From the NCBI GenBank assembly GCA_043808565.1, contig JAZDEQ010000067.1:1-45792 (forward strand): DNA of 45,792 nt. Reading direction: 5' to 3'. Origin of the DNA: UBA12403 sp043808565 (GTDB lineage: Bacteria > Patescibacteriota > Patescibacteriia > UBA9934 > GWF2-40-263). The first letter of the stretch is position 1. Every line of letters begins with the position of its first letter. The notes beneath the pieces were generated by a model. That model did not search any database and was not told the origin of the DNA. It worked only from the letters and a program-made list of their open reading frames with translations. This document shows positions 1 to 7,797 of this stretch, piece by piece. The position numbers and the translations under genes were made by a program.

Positions 1-50
1 CGAGGATCGGGAATAGATGAAAAAAATTCAAACAAAGTTCCTCCAAATTG

Positions 51-83
51 CATAAAACATGGTCTTATTGACCATGTTTTATG
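51..83. repeat. Perfect 14-bp inverted repeat downstream of truncated RT
   Basis: Two perfect 14-nt arms (51-64 and 70-83) separated by a 5-nt loop. It lies past the broken end of the minus-strand RT. It lacks a clear U-run, so it may be a weak terminator or the end of a rearranged or inserted segment. The rest of 1-131 shows no RT C-terminal half in any frame. Confidence 0.6.
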
Positions 84-131
84 ATACCAGTTTTTTAAAA
101 TTTTGCTAAGTTTAGGTGAAATTAAGATGCG

Positions 132-692
132 TTAGCCCTGTCTAACGCCCCCCCCCCAAGGCGTTTCAGCTTGAAAACTTCCAATTATCTCGGACAAAAG
201 GCCGACGGTTTTTTGATCGGCTATTTTTCGTTTTAAAACCGCCAACAAAATCTCGTGATCCACCGAATCAAAAAACTTTTTGATATCGAATTTAAGAGCA
301 AAGCATGGCGAAGAATAATTTTTACTAACCCGACAAACAAAATCTTGAAGCCGCCGCACGGCGGCATGTGTACCTTTGCCGACTCGACAAGAATAACTGT
401 CAAAAATAAAACCCTTTTCAAAAATCGGCAAAAGAACTCGATAGACGGCGTGATGAACCAACCGATCTCGAACCATGGCTTTGTGAATAACTCGGTGTTT
501 AGGATCAAAAAGATGGAAACAATGATATTTGCCGTGGTAATAATTTCCATTTTTTAAATCTTCATGAAGAATAAAAATATTATCTTCAAGATTACGTTCG
601 AATTTCTGAACATCTGGTCTATTCTGTTTACCACACCTAAACTCGTGCCAGGCCGAAAATAAATTCTCTAAAGAAATAATTTTTTCAAACAT
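132..692 (-). pseudogene. DGR reverse transcriptase, truncated (DGR-1)
   Basis: This is the N-terminal half of a retroelement-type reverse transcriptase of the DGR class. Residues 1-173 align with the complete RT at 26851-27933: both share LFDPKHR/IHDPKQR-like, VRDR, IFDSYSCRVGKGTHAA and FDIKKFF segments. The last contains the first catalytic Asp, D136. Homology stops at SF-173; the frame then runs through a tract of ten C (plus strand 148-157) and a 7-bp hairpin (130-149) into a stop. The region with the LGNLTSQ-type motif, the YxDD active site and the thumb is absent, so it cannot be an active polymerase by itself. Its ATG (690-692) is two bases from the divergent avd ATG (695). The break could be a real deletion or insertion, or an assembly error at the homopolymer, but no continuation is seen in 1-131. 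Confidence 0.88.
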
Positions 693-694
693 AT

Positions 695-1039
695 ATGCAA
701 GAAATATCCGAAACTCCGGTTTTTACTTTATCTTTTAACTTATTGAAGGACATTTATTTGCTACGCAAAAAATTTCCCAAGACTGAAAAATACACACTGG
801 GCGGACAAATGGAACAAACAGCTTTGGAAATAATGTTAAGTATTATTCAAGCCGGCCGGGCTAAAAAACAAGAAAAAATAATACCACTTGAATTAGCCAT
901 TAAGAAAAACGACACAACCAAAATTTTGTTTCGTTTGGCTAAGGAAATAAAACTTATCAGCGACCAACAATATTTAGAGTATCAAGAAAAACTGCAAAAA
1001 ATCGGACAAATGTTGGGCGGCTGGTATCGATCGATATGA
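695..1039 (+). CDS. avd: Avd-like accessory protein of DGR-1
   Basis: A 114-residue, all-helical, basic protein of the Avd / 23S-IVS four-helix-bundle family. The hallmarks are KFPKTEKYTLG near residues 27-37 and a C-terminal MLGGWYRS; the second avd (27841-28287) has KFPKSQRYTLG and MLGGWIKS in the same places. In studied DGRs, Avd is a pentamer that binds the RT and the template RNA and is needed for mutagenic cDNA synthesis. Here it is on the plus strand, opposite to RT, template and target, with its ATG 2 bp from the RT ATG. A minus-strand template-to-RT transcript would therefore cross it antisense. It ends in a 16-bp hairpin immediately before the template repeat. The functional call rests on family resemblance and on context. 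Confidence 0.88.
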   Translation: MQEISETPVFTLSFNLLKDIYLLRKKFPKTEKYTLGGQMEQTALEIMLSIIQAGRAKKQEKIIPLELAIKKNDTTKILFRLAKEIKLISDQQYLEYQEKLQKIGQMLGGWYRSI

Positions 1040-1072
1040 ATACTCCGCCTTTTTACAAAAGGCGGAGTATTC
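1038..1072. repeat. 16-bp perfect hairpin between avd-1 and TR-1
   Basis: Perfect arms 1038-1053 and 1057-1072 with a 3-nt loop; the left arm overlaps the avd stop codon. It has no external U-run on either strand, though the arms contain internal A/T runs. It sits at the 3' side (minus-strand sense) of the template repeat, so it may terminate avd or cap or structure the template RNA. DGR-2 has a hairpin at the matching place (28272-28300). Confidence 0.6.
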
Positions 1073-1081
1073 GCGAAGCAG

Positions 1082-1211
1082 TCCCGGCGGAAGACGAGCG
1101 ACCCATAGTTCGGGTTGGCGATCTTGGCATTCCTGTTCAGGTTGAGCTTGGGCTGGCCGTTCCACACCTTGAGGTACGCGCAGTTGCCACGAGCGTCGCG
1201 GTTCACGGAGC
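1082..1211 (-). repeat. DGR-1 template repeat (TR)
   Basis: A 130-bp near-copy of 1535-1664 (offset 453). Read on the minus strand, all 13 differences fall on TR adenines: ten AAC/AAT/AAG codons become GAC, GGG, CGC, TTC, GAT, GAG, TAC or CAC in the variable repeat. No C, G or T of the TR differs. This is the signature of adenine-directed mutagenic reverse transcription. The segment is not part of a gene; its minus-strand frame would encode an Asn/Lys-rich version of the target C-terminus. Homology ends sharply at both sides. At the 3' side (minus sense) the GC-rich CGTCTTCCGCCGGGA stretch is the likely initiation-of-homing (IMH-like) region. Confidence 0.96.
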
Positions 1212-1530
1212 TTCCAATTATTGTCACACCCCATCTTTGTCACCAGGTTTTCCGCCAAAGCGGTTAACCTTGAATTTCATTTGGGATTTTTTCCACCAGA
1301 GCATGACAAGGAGTGCCTCGTTAGAATCACGCCCTTTTGTATTCATTTATTCGAACACAAAATTCCGGTGATAACTCTTTCGAGAATTTCGGGGACCCCG
1401 CTGCTCGCAAGCGGCGGGGCACAATACCCTACTTTCAAAAATTATTATAACGAAAATGCGCCAGAATCTCCAGATCTGACGCAAAAAAGAGGAGGAAAAA
1501 AGTGAAAAGACCAGAGGGACGAAGCGACAG
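1212..1530. other. Spacer between TR-1 and VR-1
   Basis: No convincing gene. It holds a GC-rich 10-bp hairpin (arms 1396-1405 and 1410-1419, one wobble pair) and a minus-strand TATAAT at 1444-1449 that could start the template RNA. Its -35 region is poor (TGGAGA on the minus strand at 1467-1472). The template transcript leader would be about 225 nt if this promoter is used. Confidence 0.4.
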
Positions 1531-2373
1531 TCACTCCCGGCGGAAGACGAGCGACCCATAGTGCGGGTAGGCGATCTCGGCATCCCTGTCCAGGAAGAGC
1601 TTGGGCTGGCCGCGCCACACCCCGAGGTACGCGCAGTCGCCACGAGCGTCGCGGTCCACGGAGCCGGGAAGGTCGATGATGTGCTCACCTTCCTTCACAA
1701 TGTCAACCTTGTGTGCATACGCCGTGACACCAACCATGGCCGTGCCGGCCAGAAGGTTGCCGGTGCACTCGATTCGGCAGTCGGTCGGCTTCCGATTCCG
1801 ATTCGACCGGCCGTCATTGCAGCGGAACCAGAACGGTTCCGTCGGATCGCTGTGCCGTTTGTCGCACGGCTCGGCACTTTCGTCGCCGTAGCCAAACTCG
1901 GCATACTTGATGCCGATGAGTTGGCACGCCTTGACGAGCCCCGGCCGAGGATCGGCCAGGAAAAGCAGAGGTAGTTTGGAATCGTTGGCGACCAGAAACG
2001 CAGGAATCTCTGGAATTCCCTCGAGATACGTCTCGAATATCACTCCTTCGCCCCCGAAACCGAGTTCGAACAATCGCCTGGCTTGCGCCAAACGAATTTC
2101 GGCCGGCGCCGACGGAGTGATGGGCGCCGGCATGGCGGCAGACGCTGCCGGCGGAACCGCGGCCGCTTCTCGCAGGACGAGGCGACCAGCGATGAGGTCT
2201 AAGACCTGTTGCGGAGTGATTTCCTTGTAGTAGAGCGCTCGACCCAGCGGATCTGTAGCGGTGTGGTTGACCATCAAGCCGTGGAAACCAGTGGTGGTGA
2301 ATCTCTTGGCCAGTTCAATGATCTGGCTCAGCCACCCAGGGACATCAAGGAGGGTTTCTCTTCTTTCTTCCAT
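1531..2373 (-). CDS. DGR-1 target protein with C-terminal variable region
   Basis: A 280-residue protein whose last ~43 residues are encoded by the variable repeat. The start is set at 2373, where GGAG lies 6 nt upstream of ATG; a longer reading to 2418 lacks such a site. Order: N-terminal helical domain (1-65), Ala/Pro-rich linker (~70-95), a middle domain with LFEL and VANDS segments, then a Cys-containing region leading into the variable segment, which ends VFRRE. The C-terminus has the layout of a C-type-lectin-fold variable domain, the usual ligand-binding fold of DGR targets. There is no signal peptide or membrane segment, so it is probably cytoplasmic or exported by an unknown route. 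The gene is far more GC-rich than its neighbours. Ligand unknown. Confidence 0.93.
   Translation of the reverse strand: MEERRETLLDVPGWLSQIIELAKRFTTTGFHGLMVNHTATDPLGRALYYKEITPQQVLDLIAGRLVLREAAAVPPAASAAMPAPITPSAPAEIRLAQARRLFELGFGGEGVIFETYLEGIPEIPAFLVANDSKLPLLFLADPRPGLVKACQLIGIKYAEFGYGDESAEPCDKRHSDPTEPFWFRCNDGRSNRNRKPTDCRIECTGNLLAGTAMVGVTAYAHKVDIVKEGEHIIDLPGSVDRDARGDCAYLGVWRGQPKLFLDRDAEIAYPHYGSLVFRRE
1535..1664 (-). repeat. DGR-1 variable repeat (VR)
   Basis: The last 130 coding bases before the target stop. Relative to the TR, ten codons are changed, all at TR adenines. The residue changes are N to D (four times), K to G, N to R, N to F, K to E, N to Y and N to H. Invariant spacer residues such as DARG, CAYL, GQPKL and YGSLVF remain. 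The sharp 3' boundary (CGGGAG in VR, CGGGAC in TR) marks the end of transferred sequence. Confidence 0.96.
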
Positions 2374-2506
2374 CTTTGGCTCCTTACCCCAAAATCCGAA
2401 AAATACAATCTCTTTCACCAGACCGTATTTTCTTCATCTTTGGGTTATGGACATCGCGCAAGAATCCCGCTCGCGCACGGGTGTCTCGGACTTGAGACAA
2501 CGACTT

Positions 2507-2535
2507 TTTATACTCCTTTTTAATGAAAATGTCAA
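2507..2535 (-). promoter_or_regulatory. Promoter of DGR-1 target gene
   Basis: On the minus strand TTGACA (2530-2535), a 17-nt spacer, then TATAAA (2507-2512). Transcription would start near 2500 and leave a ~127-nt leader. The leader contains a TGTCTC/GAGACA hairpin. Close to sigma-70 consensus. Confidence 0.7.
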
Positions 2536-2559
2536 ATATCGACAGTTCAACAATGCGGA

Positions 2560-3402
2560 CTAAATCTTGTTTTTGGATTCTTTCTTCAAAAAATCCATTA
2601 CTTCAACCAAAGTAACTTTTGGTTTTCCTGGCTCGTTTTTATAGCCCCAATTGCCTTTTTCACCAAAAGTAAAACCGCCAAATTTTTTAAAAAGCTTTTC
2701 GGCACCCGAAAAATCCTGAACCAAAATAACACCTCGACCACGCTCGTCAAAGATAATCGGAACTGGATGGTCAAATTTTCGCGCGACCAACAAAGAAACA
2801 TATCGCCGTAAACCTTCTTTTGTATAAGTGGTGATAATAAAAAAATCTTGCCACTTAATGCGTTTTTGCCAGGCTAGTTTGGCCGCCTGCTCATATCTCC
2901 TTTCAATCACTGGATCTGTAAACGGTCGCATTAACTTTTTTTGCCAAGCCAAAACTTTTTTTATTTCATTTTCGCTGTAACCCTCATTTTGCAAAGACCA
3001 AATAAATCCCCGATCAAAAATCGCTACTCCGTGAACTAAACGTGGATCAAAACCCAGAGCTAATAATTTTTTATCGTTCAAGTGAAAAACTGTCAAAAAC
3101 TGTTCCAGCGAAGACTTAATTTTTTTCCGATTTAAATTTTGATAACGATGATGATCAATTATTTTCACCTCCAGACCTTTTTTCAATAATTGTTTTTCGG
3201 TTTTAACCCCAGGCATTTCTACTATCACCGCTTTATTGGCCCCGCTTTCAATAATTTTATTAACAATGTCTGGTTCTTTATCCAAAGACGCCCCATGCGG
3301 TTGGCTGGAAATAATGACCGGCAAATCAATAGCCTTGGCCAAACGTAAAATCATGATAGCTTCGAAGTCGTTGGGGGGAATAATAAGGATGTTTTTTTTC
3401 AT
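2560..3402 (-). CDS. DHH-motif phosphoesterase-like protein
   Basis: A 280-residue soluble protein. The N-terminal half has Rossmann-like beta-alpha repeats: ILIIPPNDFEA at 4-14, then PVIISSQPHG. An IIDHHRY motif near residue 82 resembles the DHH metal-binding signature of RecJ/NrnA-type phosphoesterases. Other DHH-family motifs are not obvious, so catalytic activity is uncertain. The C-terminal half has a DERGRGVILVQD strand pattern compatible with a substrate-binding domain. It starts at ATG without a strong SD and lies downstream of ileS on the same strand, separated by a strong hairpin (3439-3473), so it probably has its own promoter. The family assignment is tentative; no specific function can be given. 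Confidence 0.6.
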   Translation of the reverse strand: MKKNILIIPPNDFEAIMILRLAKAIDLPVIISSQPHGASLDKEPDIVNKIIESGANKAVIVEMPGVKTEKQLLKKGLEVKIIDHHRYQNLNRKKIKSSLEQFLTVFHLNDKKLLALGFDPRLVHGVAIFDRGFIWSLQNEGYSENEIKKVLAWQKKLMRPFTDPVIERRYEQAAKLAWQKRIKWQDFFIITTYTKEGLRRYVSLLVARKFDHPVPIIFDERGRGVILVQDFSGAEKLFKKFGGFTFGEKGNWGYKNEPGKPKVTLVEVMDFLKKESKNKI

Positions 3403-3438
3403 AAGTAATTGAATTGTAGCTTAAATGGAAAAAGTCGC

Positions 3439-3473
3439 AAATAAAAATATCGACAGTGTCGATATTTTTATTT
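3439..3473 (-). terminator. Terminator after ileS
   Basis: 17-nt perfect complementary arms (3439-3455, 3457-3473) rich in A/T at the base with a GTCGAC-type core. It lies just past the ileS stop and ends in a U-run on the minus strand; the symmetry also permits function on the plus strand. Confidence 0.75.
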
Positions 3474-3484
3474 CTTTAAAAATT

Positions 3485-6427
3485 TTATTCCACGACAAAC
3501 CCCACCGTTACATCGCACTCGTTCATTCTAAAAGATTCACAAATCTCTGGTCGCTCGCCGGTTGTTCGTAACGAGTTGGCTAACGTACCGTTTTTAATGG
3601 TTTCTTCGAATTCATTAATCATAGTTTGGGCTTCCGTGTCGGCGCTCTCAAAATATAATTCAATACGATTCTCAATGGTCAATTTATTGTTCTTGCGCAT
3701 TTCATTAACTCGACGAACCAAGTCGCGAGCCATGCCCTCGCGCAAAAGCTCGGGCGTTAAATTTACATCGAGCTCGACATTATATTCACCTTTTTCAATA
3801 ATAACGTTTTTAACGTTCACTTCGTCTTTAATAATGTTTACCAATTCCTCGTCCAGTTCGCCTTCTGGTAACCAAACGGTGGCTGAAGCTAAAGGCTGAC
3901 GAACCGCCCGACCGGTCTCGGAACGCTTTTCCAAAATTTTAGAAACCACTGAGCGCGAGCGAGCCATACGATCCAAAAGTTTTTCGTCAAGCAAGGTTTG
4001 GTCAACAGTTGGCCAAAGGTCGAGGTGAACAGATGACAAACCGCCGCCCAAACGCAAATAAATCGCTTCTGATAAAAATGGAGCAAATGGCGCCATTAAT
4101 TTAGAAACTGTTATCAAACCCTCACGAAGTGTGGCCAAAGCTGCGGCCTTATCGGCCTCGTCTTTGCCTTTAAATCGATCCCGACTGCGACGAACAAACC
4201 AAGTTGAAAGATCATTGATAAAATCTCCGATCGCTCGAACCGGCTCAGTCACTTTGAAACCATCAAGCTGTTCGGTCGATTCTTTGATCAATTGATTCAA
4301 ACGAGCAAGAACCCAACGATCTAAAACGTTCCCTGAAACCCCTTCAACCCCTTTCGCCCCTTCAACCCCTATATACAGTTCATAAAAAGTCATCACATTC
4401 CAAAGAATCATAAAAACTTTTTTGACCATTTCGTCTAGAGCTTTCAAATCAAAACGTTTGGAATCACCGGGTTGATTAATGGAATACATGTACCAACGAA
4501 CAGCGTCGGCACCGTATTGATTGATAGTAGAAATCGGATCAACGATATTACCAACAGACTTGGACATTTTTTTACCTTTGGCATCCAAAACATGACCGTA
4601 ACAAATAACATTTTTAAACGGCCGCTCTTTACCAAGCAAAGTCGCAACAGCCAACAAGGTATAAAACCAACCGCGAGTCTGGTCGATAGCTTCGGAAATA
4701 TAATCAGCTGGATAAGCTTCATTGGAATCAATTTTTTCTTTATTTTCAAAGGGATAATGCCATTGAGCAAACGGCATACAACCGGAATCAAACCAAACAT
4801 CGCAAACTTCAGTTACGCGTTTCATTTGGCTGCCACACTTTTCACATTTTATGAGAACACCATCGACGAACGGACGGTGCGGGTCAAACACCCCTCCCCC
4901 GTCCCCCGTCATCAACCCCTCACCCCCAGCCCCTTCTCCCCCGGGGAGAGGGGAGATTGAGCGAGCGTGGAGTTCGTCGAAACTTCCAATGCAAGATTTT
5001 TCTCCGCACTCACAAACCCAAACTGGTAATGGTGTGCCCCAATAACGTTCCCGTGAAAAGGACCAGTCTTTTACCTCACGCAACCACTCGCCGAAACGAC
5101 CGTCTTTAATGTAGTCCGGTTCCCAATGAATTTTGCTATTTTCTTCAATCAACTTGTCACGCAGACTGCTCATGCGGATATACCAAGAGTCTTTGGCATA
5201 ATAAACTAACGGCGATTTGCAGCGCCAACAAAAAGGATAAGTATGTTTAATTCTTTCTTGAGCTAAAAGCAAACCGCGAGCGGTTAAATCTTCTATAACT
5301 TTTGGATCAGCATCTTTAACAAACAAACCAGCAAACGATCCACAATCATCAGTCATCTTCCCATCCAAACCAACAAGATGAATTTTTGGCAAACCAATTT
5401 TTTGACCCAATTCAAAATCCTCAACGCCGTACATTACGGCTGTGTGGACAATACCCGAACCATCATCAAGAGAAACAAAGTCAGCTGGCACTACATACCA
5501 AGCTCGCTTCTTTCCTTCTTCGGTTCCAGCCATTTTCTTTTTGGTAAAATCATAAAGCGGTTCGTACTCCATACCAACCAAATCACTACCGGATTTTTCT
5601 TCAATAATTTCAAACTCACCTTTGGTAGCAACCTCAACTCGACTCTTCGCTAACCAAAGATTTTCATCTTGATGTTTTACTTTTACATAAGCCATGTTAG
5701 TACCAACAGCTAACGCCACATTGGCTGGCAAGGTCCACGGTGTGGTTGTCCAGGCCACTAAATACTCCGACTCTTTTGGTTCGGAACCATCGGCTAATTT
5801 TGTCACTTTAAATTTAATATAAACCGCTGGATCTTCAACTTCTTTATATCCTTGAGCTAACTCATGAGAAGACAACGAGGTTCCACAACGCGGACAATGT
5901 GGGACAACTTTGTAATCCTGATATAAAAATCCCTTATCCCAAATCTGTTTAATAACCCACCACAGTGACTCAATATATTCTGAATGATATGTGATGTAGG
6001 GATGATCAAGATCCAACCAAAAACCAATGCGTTTAGTAATTGACTGCCACTCTTCAAGATATTTCCAAACACTTTCACGACATTTTTCATTAAAAGGTTC
6101 AATGCCAAAATTTTCAATATCTTTTTTACCAGAAAAACCCAGCTGTTTTTCCACCTCAATTTCTACTGGCAAACCTTGGGTATCCCAGCCGGCTTTACGC
6201 TCAACCAAAAATCCCTGCATGGTGCGATAGCGCAAAATACAATCCTTAAAAGCTCGTCCTTCGATGTGGTGAATGCCGGGTTTGCCATTAGCTGTTGGCG
6301 GGCCTTCAAAAAAAACAAAGCGACCCTTAGGCGAAGCCTTGGCTAAAGTTTTTTCAAAAATCTTTTCAGCTTCCCAGTTTTTAAGAAGCTCTTCCTCGAT
6401 TTGAGGAAAGTTGGGGCGGTCGGACAT
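3485..6427 (-). CDS. ileS: Isoleucyl-tRNA synthetase
   Basis: Class I aminoacyl-tRNA synthetase that charges tRNA-Ile with isoleucine. It has 980 residues, within the family range. Seen: the HIGH-type motif as GIHHIEGR (~50-58), WTTTPWTLPAN of the CP1 editing domain (~225), a CPRCG zinc knuckle near 180, KKMSKS near 618, the WFDSG and DQTRGWFYTL core, and a C-terminal anticodon-binding helical domain. The sequence style is that of the type 2 (eukaryote/archaea-like) IleRS, common in Patescibacteria. Residues ~487-512 are a foreign, Gly/Pro-rich loop (SPLPGGEGAGGEG) encoded by a palindromic repeat (4911-4955), inserted in frame between SFDELH and DPHRPFVD. No T-box leader is visible upstream. 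Confidence 0.97.
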   Translation of the reverse strand: MSDRPNFPQIEEELLKNWEAEKIFEKTLAKASPKGRFVFFEGPPTANGKPGIHHIEGRAFKDCILRYRTMQGFLVERKAGWDTQGLPVEIEVEKQLGFSGKKDIENFGIEPFNEKCRESVWKYLEEWQSITKRIGFWLDLDHPYITYHSEYIESLWWVIKQIWDKGFLYQDYKVVPHCPRCGTSLSSHELAQGYKEVEDPAVYIKFKVTKLADGSEPKESEYLVAWTTTPWTLPANVALAVGTNMAYVKVKHQDENLWLAKSRVEVATKGEFEIIEEKSGSDLVGMEYEPLYDFTKKKMAGTEEGKKRAWYVVPADFVSLDDGSGIVHTAVMYGVEDFELGQKIGLPKIHLVGLDGKMTDDCGSFAGLFVKDADPKVIEDLTARGLLLAQERIKHTYPFCWRCKSPLVYYAKDSWYIRMSSLRDKLIEENSKIHWEPDYIKDGRFGEWLREVKDWSFSRERYWGTPLPVWVCECGEKSCIGSFDELHARSISPLPGGEGAGGEGLMTGDGGGVFDPHRPFVDGVLIKCEKCGSQMKRVTEVCDVWFDSGCMPFAQWHYPFENKEKIDSNEAYPADYISEAIDQTRGWFYTLLAVATLLGKERPFKNVICYGHVLDAKGKKMSKSVGNIVDPISTINQYGADAVRWYMYSINQPGDSKRFDLKALDEMVKKVFMILWNVMTFYELYIGVEGAKGVEGVSGNVLDRWVLARLNQLIKESTEQLDGFKVTEPVRAIGDFINDLSTWFVRRSRDRFKGKDEADKAAALATLREGLITVSKLMAPFAPFLSEAIYLRLGGGLSSVHLDLWPTVDQTLLDEKLLDRMARSRSVVSKILEKRSETGRAVRQPLASATVWLPEGELDEELVNIIKDEVNVKNVIIEKGEYNVELDVNLTPELLREGMARDLVRRVNEMRKNNKLTIENRIELYFESADTEAQTMINEFEETIKNGTLANSLRTTGERPEICESFRMNECDVTVGFVVE
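4911..4955 (-). repeat. Palindromic repeat (GGGGAGAGG family) inside ileS
   Basis: Plus strand reads AACCCCTCACCCCCAG followed by a CTCCCCCGGGGAGAGG palindrome. The same core occurs at 33591-33630 and 34051-34141. Translated in the ileS frame it gives a Gly/Pro/Glu-rich loop, as in protein-coding palindromic elements of other bacteria. The reading frame is intact. Confidence 0.8.
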
Positions 6428-6667
6428 ATTGACTAACCCTTCGATTGGCCTCAGGGCCTTCGGGGGGGGCGTTAAGGCCTTAAGGCATTAAAGGGCTTTA
6501 AGGGCATGGAAAATTCTTAAAAAGAATAACATTTACTTAGGTTTTTGACAAATAAAAACGACCGTAGAAAAACTATGATCGTTTTTTGTATTTAAAAACT
6601 AACCTCATTTTACCCCCCCCCGCTTATAAGTCAACGAAAAATGGGGACAACGGCAATAGTATTTTTA
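6428..6667. other. ileS-fic intergenic region
   Basis: Divergent intergenic. It holds a G8 tract followed by CGTTAAGG (6463-6477 region) and TTAAGG-type tandem units up to ~6507. Next is a hairpin (arms 6554-6561 and 6579-6586, AAAAACGA/TCGTTTTT), and a C9 tract near 6614. The G-tract plus CGTTA junction resembles the one where RT-1 breaks (130-157). No T-box, tRNA or small gene was recognised. Confidence 0.45.
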
Positions 6668-6720
6668 TTGACTTTTTCGTATCAATATGATACGATTAAA
6701 CTAGTTAAATGATACGATTA
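6668..6720 (+). promoter_or_regulatory. Promoter with overlapping operator of the fic gene
   Basis: TTGACT (6668-6673), 17-nt spacer, TACGAT (6691-6696). A palindrome CGTATCA-ATA-TGATACG (6678-6694) covers the -10 region. The half site recurs as a 12-bp direct repeat ATGATACGATTA at 6687-6698 and 6709-6720, centred 22 bp apart (two helical turns). The layout suits repression by the winged-helix domain of the product of the next gene. Confidence 0.72.
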
Positions 6721-6729
6721 TCTTAACCT

Positions 6730-7785
6730 ATGCTTAAATTGGCTGACAAACAACAACAAATAATCGCTATTTTATTAAAAAATAGTCCATTTTCCTCCTC
6801 ACAAATTCATTTGGAATTAGAAAAGTTTGGAGAAAAAACTTCCTTAATTACAACAAAAAGAGCTGTCTCGAAATTAGTCGAGCAAAAAATTTTACAAACT
6901 TCCGGAGCCGGAAGATCGGTTGTTTATACGTTAAACATACTTGGGCGAACACTGGCCGATGTGGACGCCAAAGAATACTGCTCGATTGAGCCGGATAAAC
7001 GCTATGGATTAAAACAATATAATTTTAATTTGTTTTCCGGTTTTCCAAAAGAAATTTTCTCTAAAGAAGAATTGGTGACTATGAAAGCCGCCACTCTTCA
7101 ATACAAACAAAGAACCAAAAATTTATCAGCAACGATTCAAAAAAAAGAATTAGAAAGATTGGTTATTGAACTCTCTTGGAAATCCTCGAAAATCGAAGGC
7201 AACACCTACACTCTTCTTGACACAGAAAAACTTTTATTGGAAAACAAAGTGGCGCCAAACAAAACCAAAGAAGAAACCCAGATGATTTTAAACCACAAGG
7301 AAGCTTTCAATTTTATTCATAAAAATTCCGAGCTGTTTAAAAATATCGGCAAAAAAAATCTTGAAGAATTACACAAAATTTTAGTCAAAAATTTAAACAT
7401 TGATATCAGTTTCCGTAAAAAACCCGTCGGTATAACCGGTTCGGCCTATCGTCCGCTTGATAATTTTTATCAAATCGGGGAAGCTGTGGAGGAATTAGAC
7501 GAAAAAATTTCACGAGCCAAAACACCTTACGACAAATCTTTTTTAGCTTTAATTGGCTTGTCTTACATTCAGCCTTTTGAAGATGGAAACAAAAGAACCA
7601 GCCGATTAATGGCCAACGCATTATTGTTAGCTCACGGTTTGGCTCCTTTATCTTATCGCAGCATTGACGAAGAAGAATATCGGGAAGCCTTACTGGTGTT
7701 TTACGAACTCAACGCTGTTAAACCGTTCAAAAAAATATTCATTGAACAATACATTTTCGCGGCAAATAATTATTTGGTTAAATAA
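6730..7785 (+). CDS. Fic-domain protein with N-terminal winged helix, degenerate active site
   Basis: 351 residues. Residues 1-75 form a winged helix-turn-helix (QQIIAILLKNSPFSSSQI, then RAVSKLVEQKIL). Residues ~95-351 form a Fic fold, the family that usually transfers AMP to target proteins. The inhibitory helix motif [S/T]xxxE[G/N] is present as SSKIEGN (~152). The catalytic loop near 281 reads QPFEDGNKRTSR where the family has HPFxDGNGRxxR: the catalytic His is Gln (CAG), while the phosphate-binding DGN and Arg remain. Canonical AMPylation is therefore unlikely, and a sensor/repressor or altered chemistry is possible. It has its own promoter with operator-like repeats. It ends 12 bp before rpiB, so read-through into the pentose genes is likely. 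Confidence 0.88.
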   Translation: MLKLADKQQQIIAILLKNSPFSSSQIHLELEKFGEKTSLITTKRAVSKLVEQKILQTSGAGRSVVYTLNILGRTLADVDAKEYCSIEPDKRYGLKQYNFNLFSGFPKEIFSKEELVTMKAATLQYKQRTKNLSATIQKKELERLVIELSWKSSKIEGNTYTLLDTEKLLLENKVAPNKTKEETQMILNHKEAFNFIHKNSELFKNIGKKNLEELHKILVKNLNIDISFRKKPVGITGSAYRPLDNFYQIGEAVEELDEKISRAKTPYDKSFLALIGLSYIQPFEDGNKRTSRLMANALLLAHGLAPLSYRSIDEEEYREALLVFYELNAVKPFKKIFIEQYIFAANNYLVK

Positions 7786-7797
7786 CCAATCAAAATT

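Noticed and set aside
1036..1505. Plus-strand frames across TR-1 and the spacer as genes
   Set aside because: They arise from the GC-rich repeat read on the wrong strand; no start signal and the composition follows the minus-strand target.
6428..6730. T-box riboswitch upstream of ileS
   Set aside because: No T-box antiterminator sequence (AGGGTGGNACCGCG-like) or specifier stem on the minus strand; only homopolymer and TTAAGG repeats.
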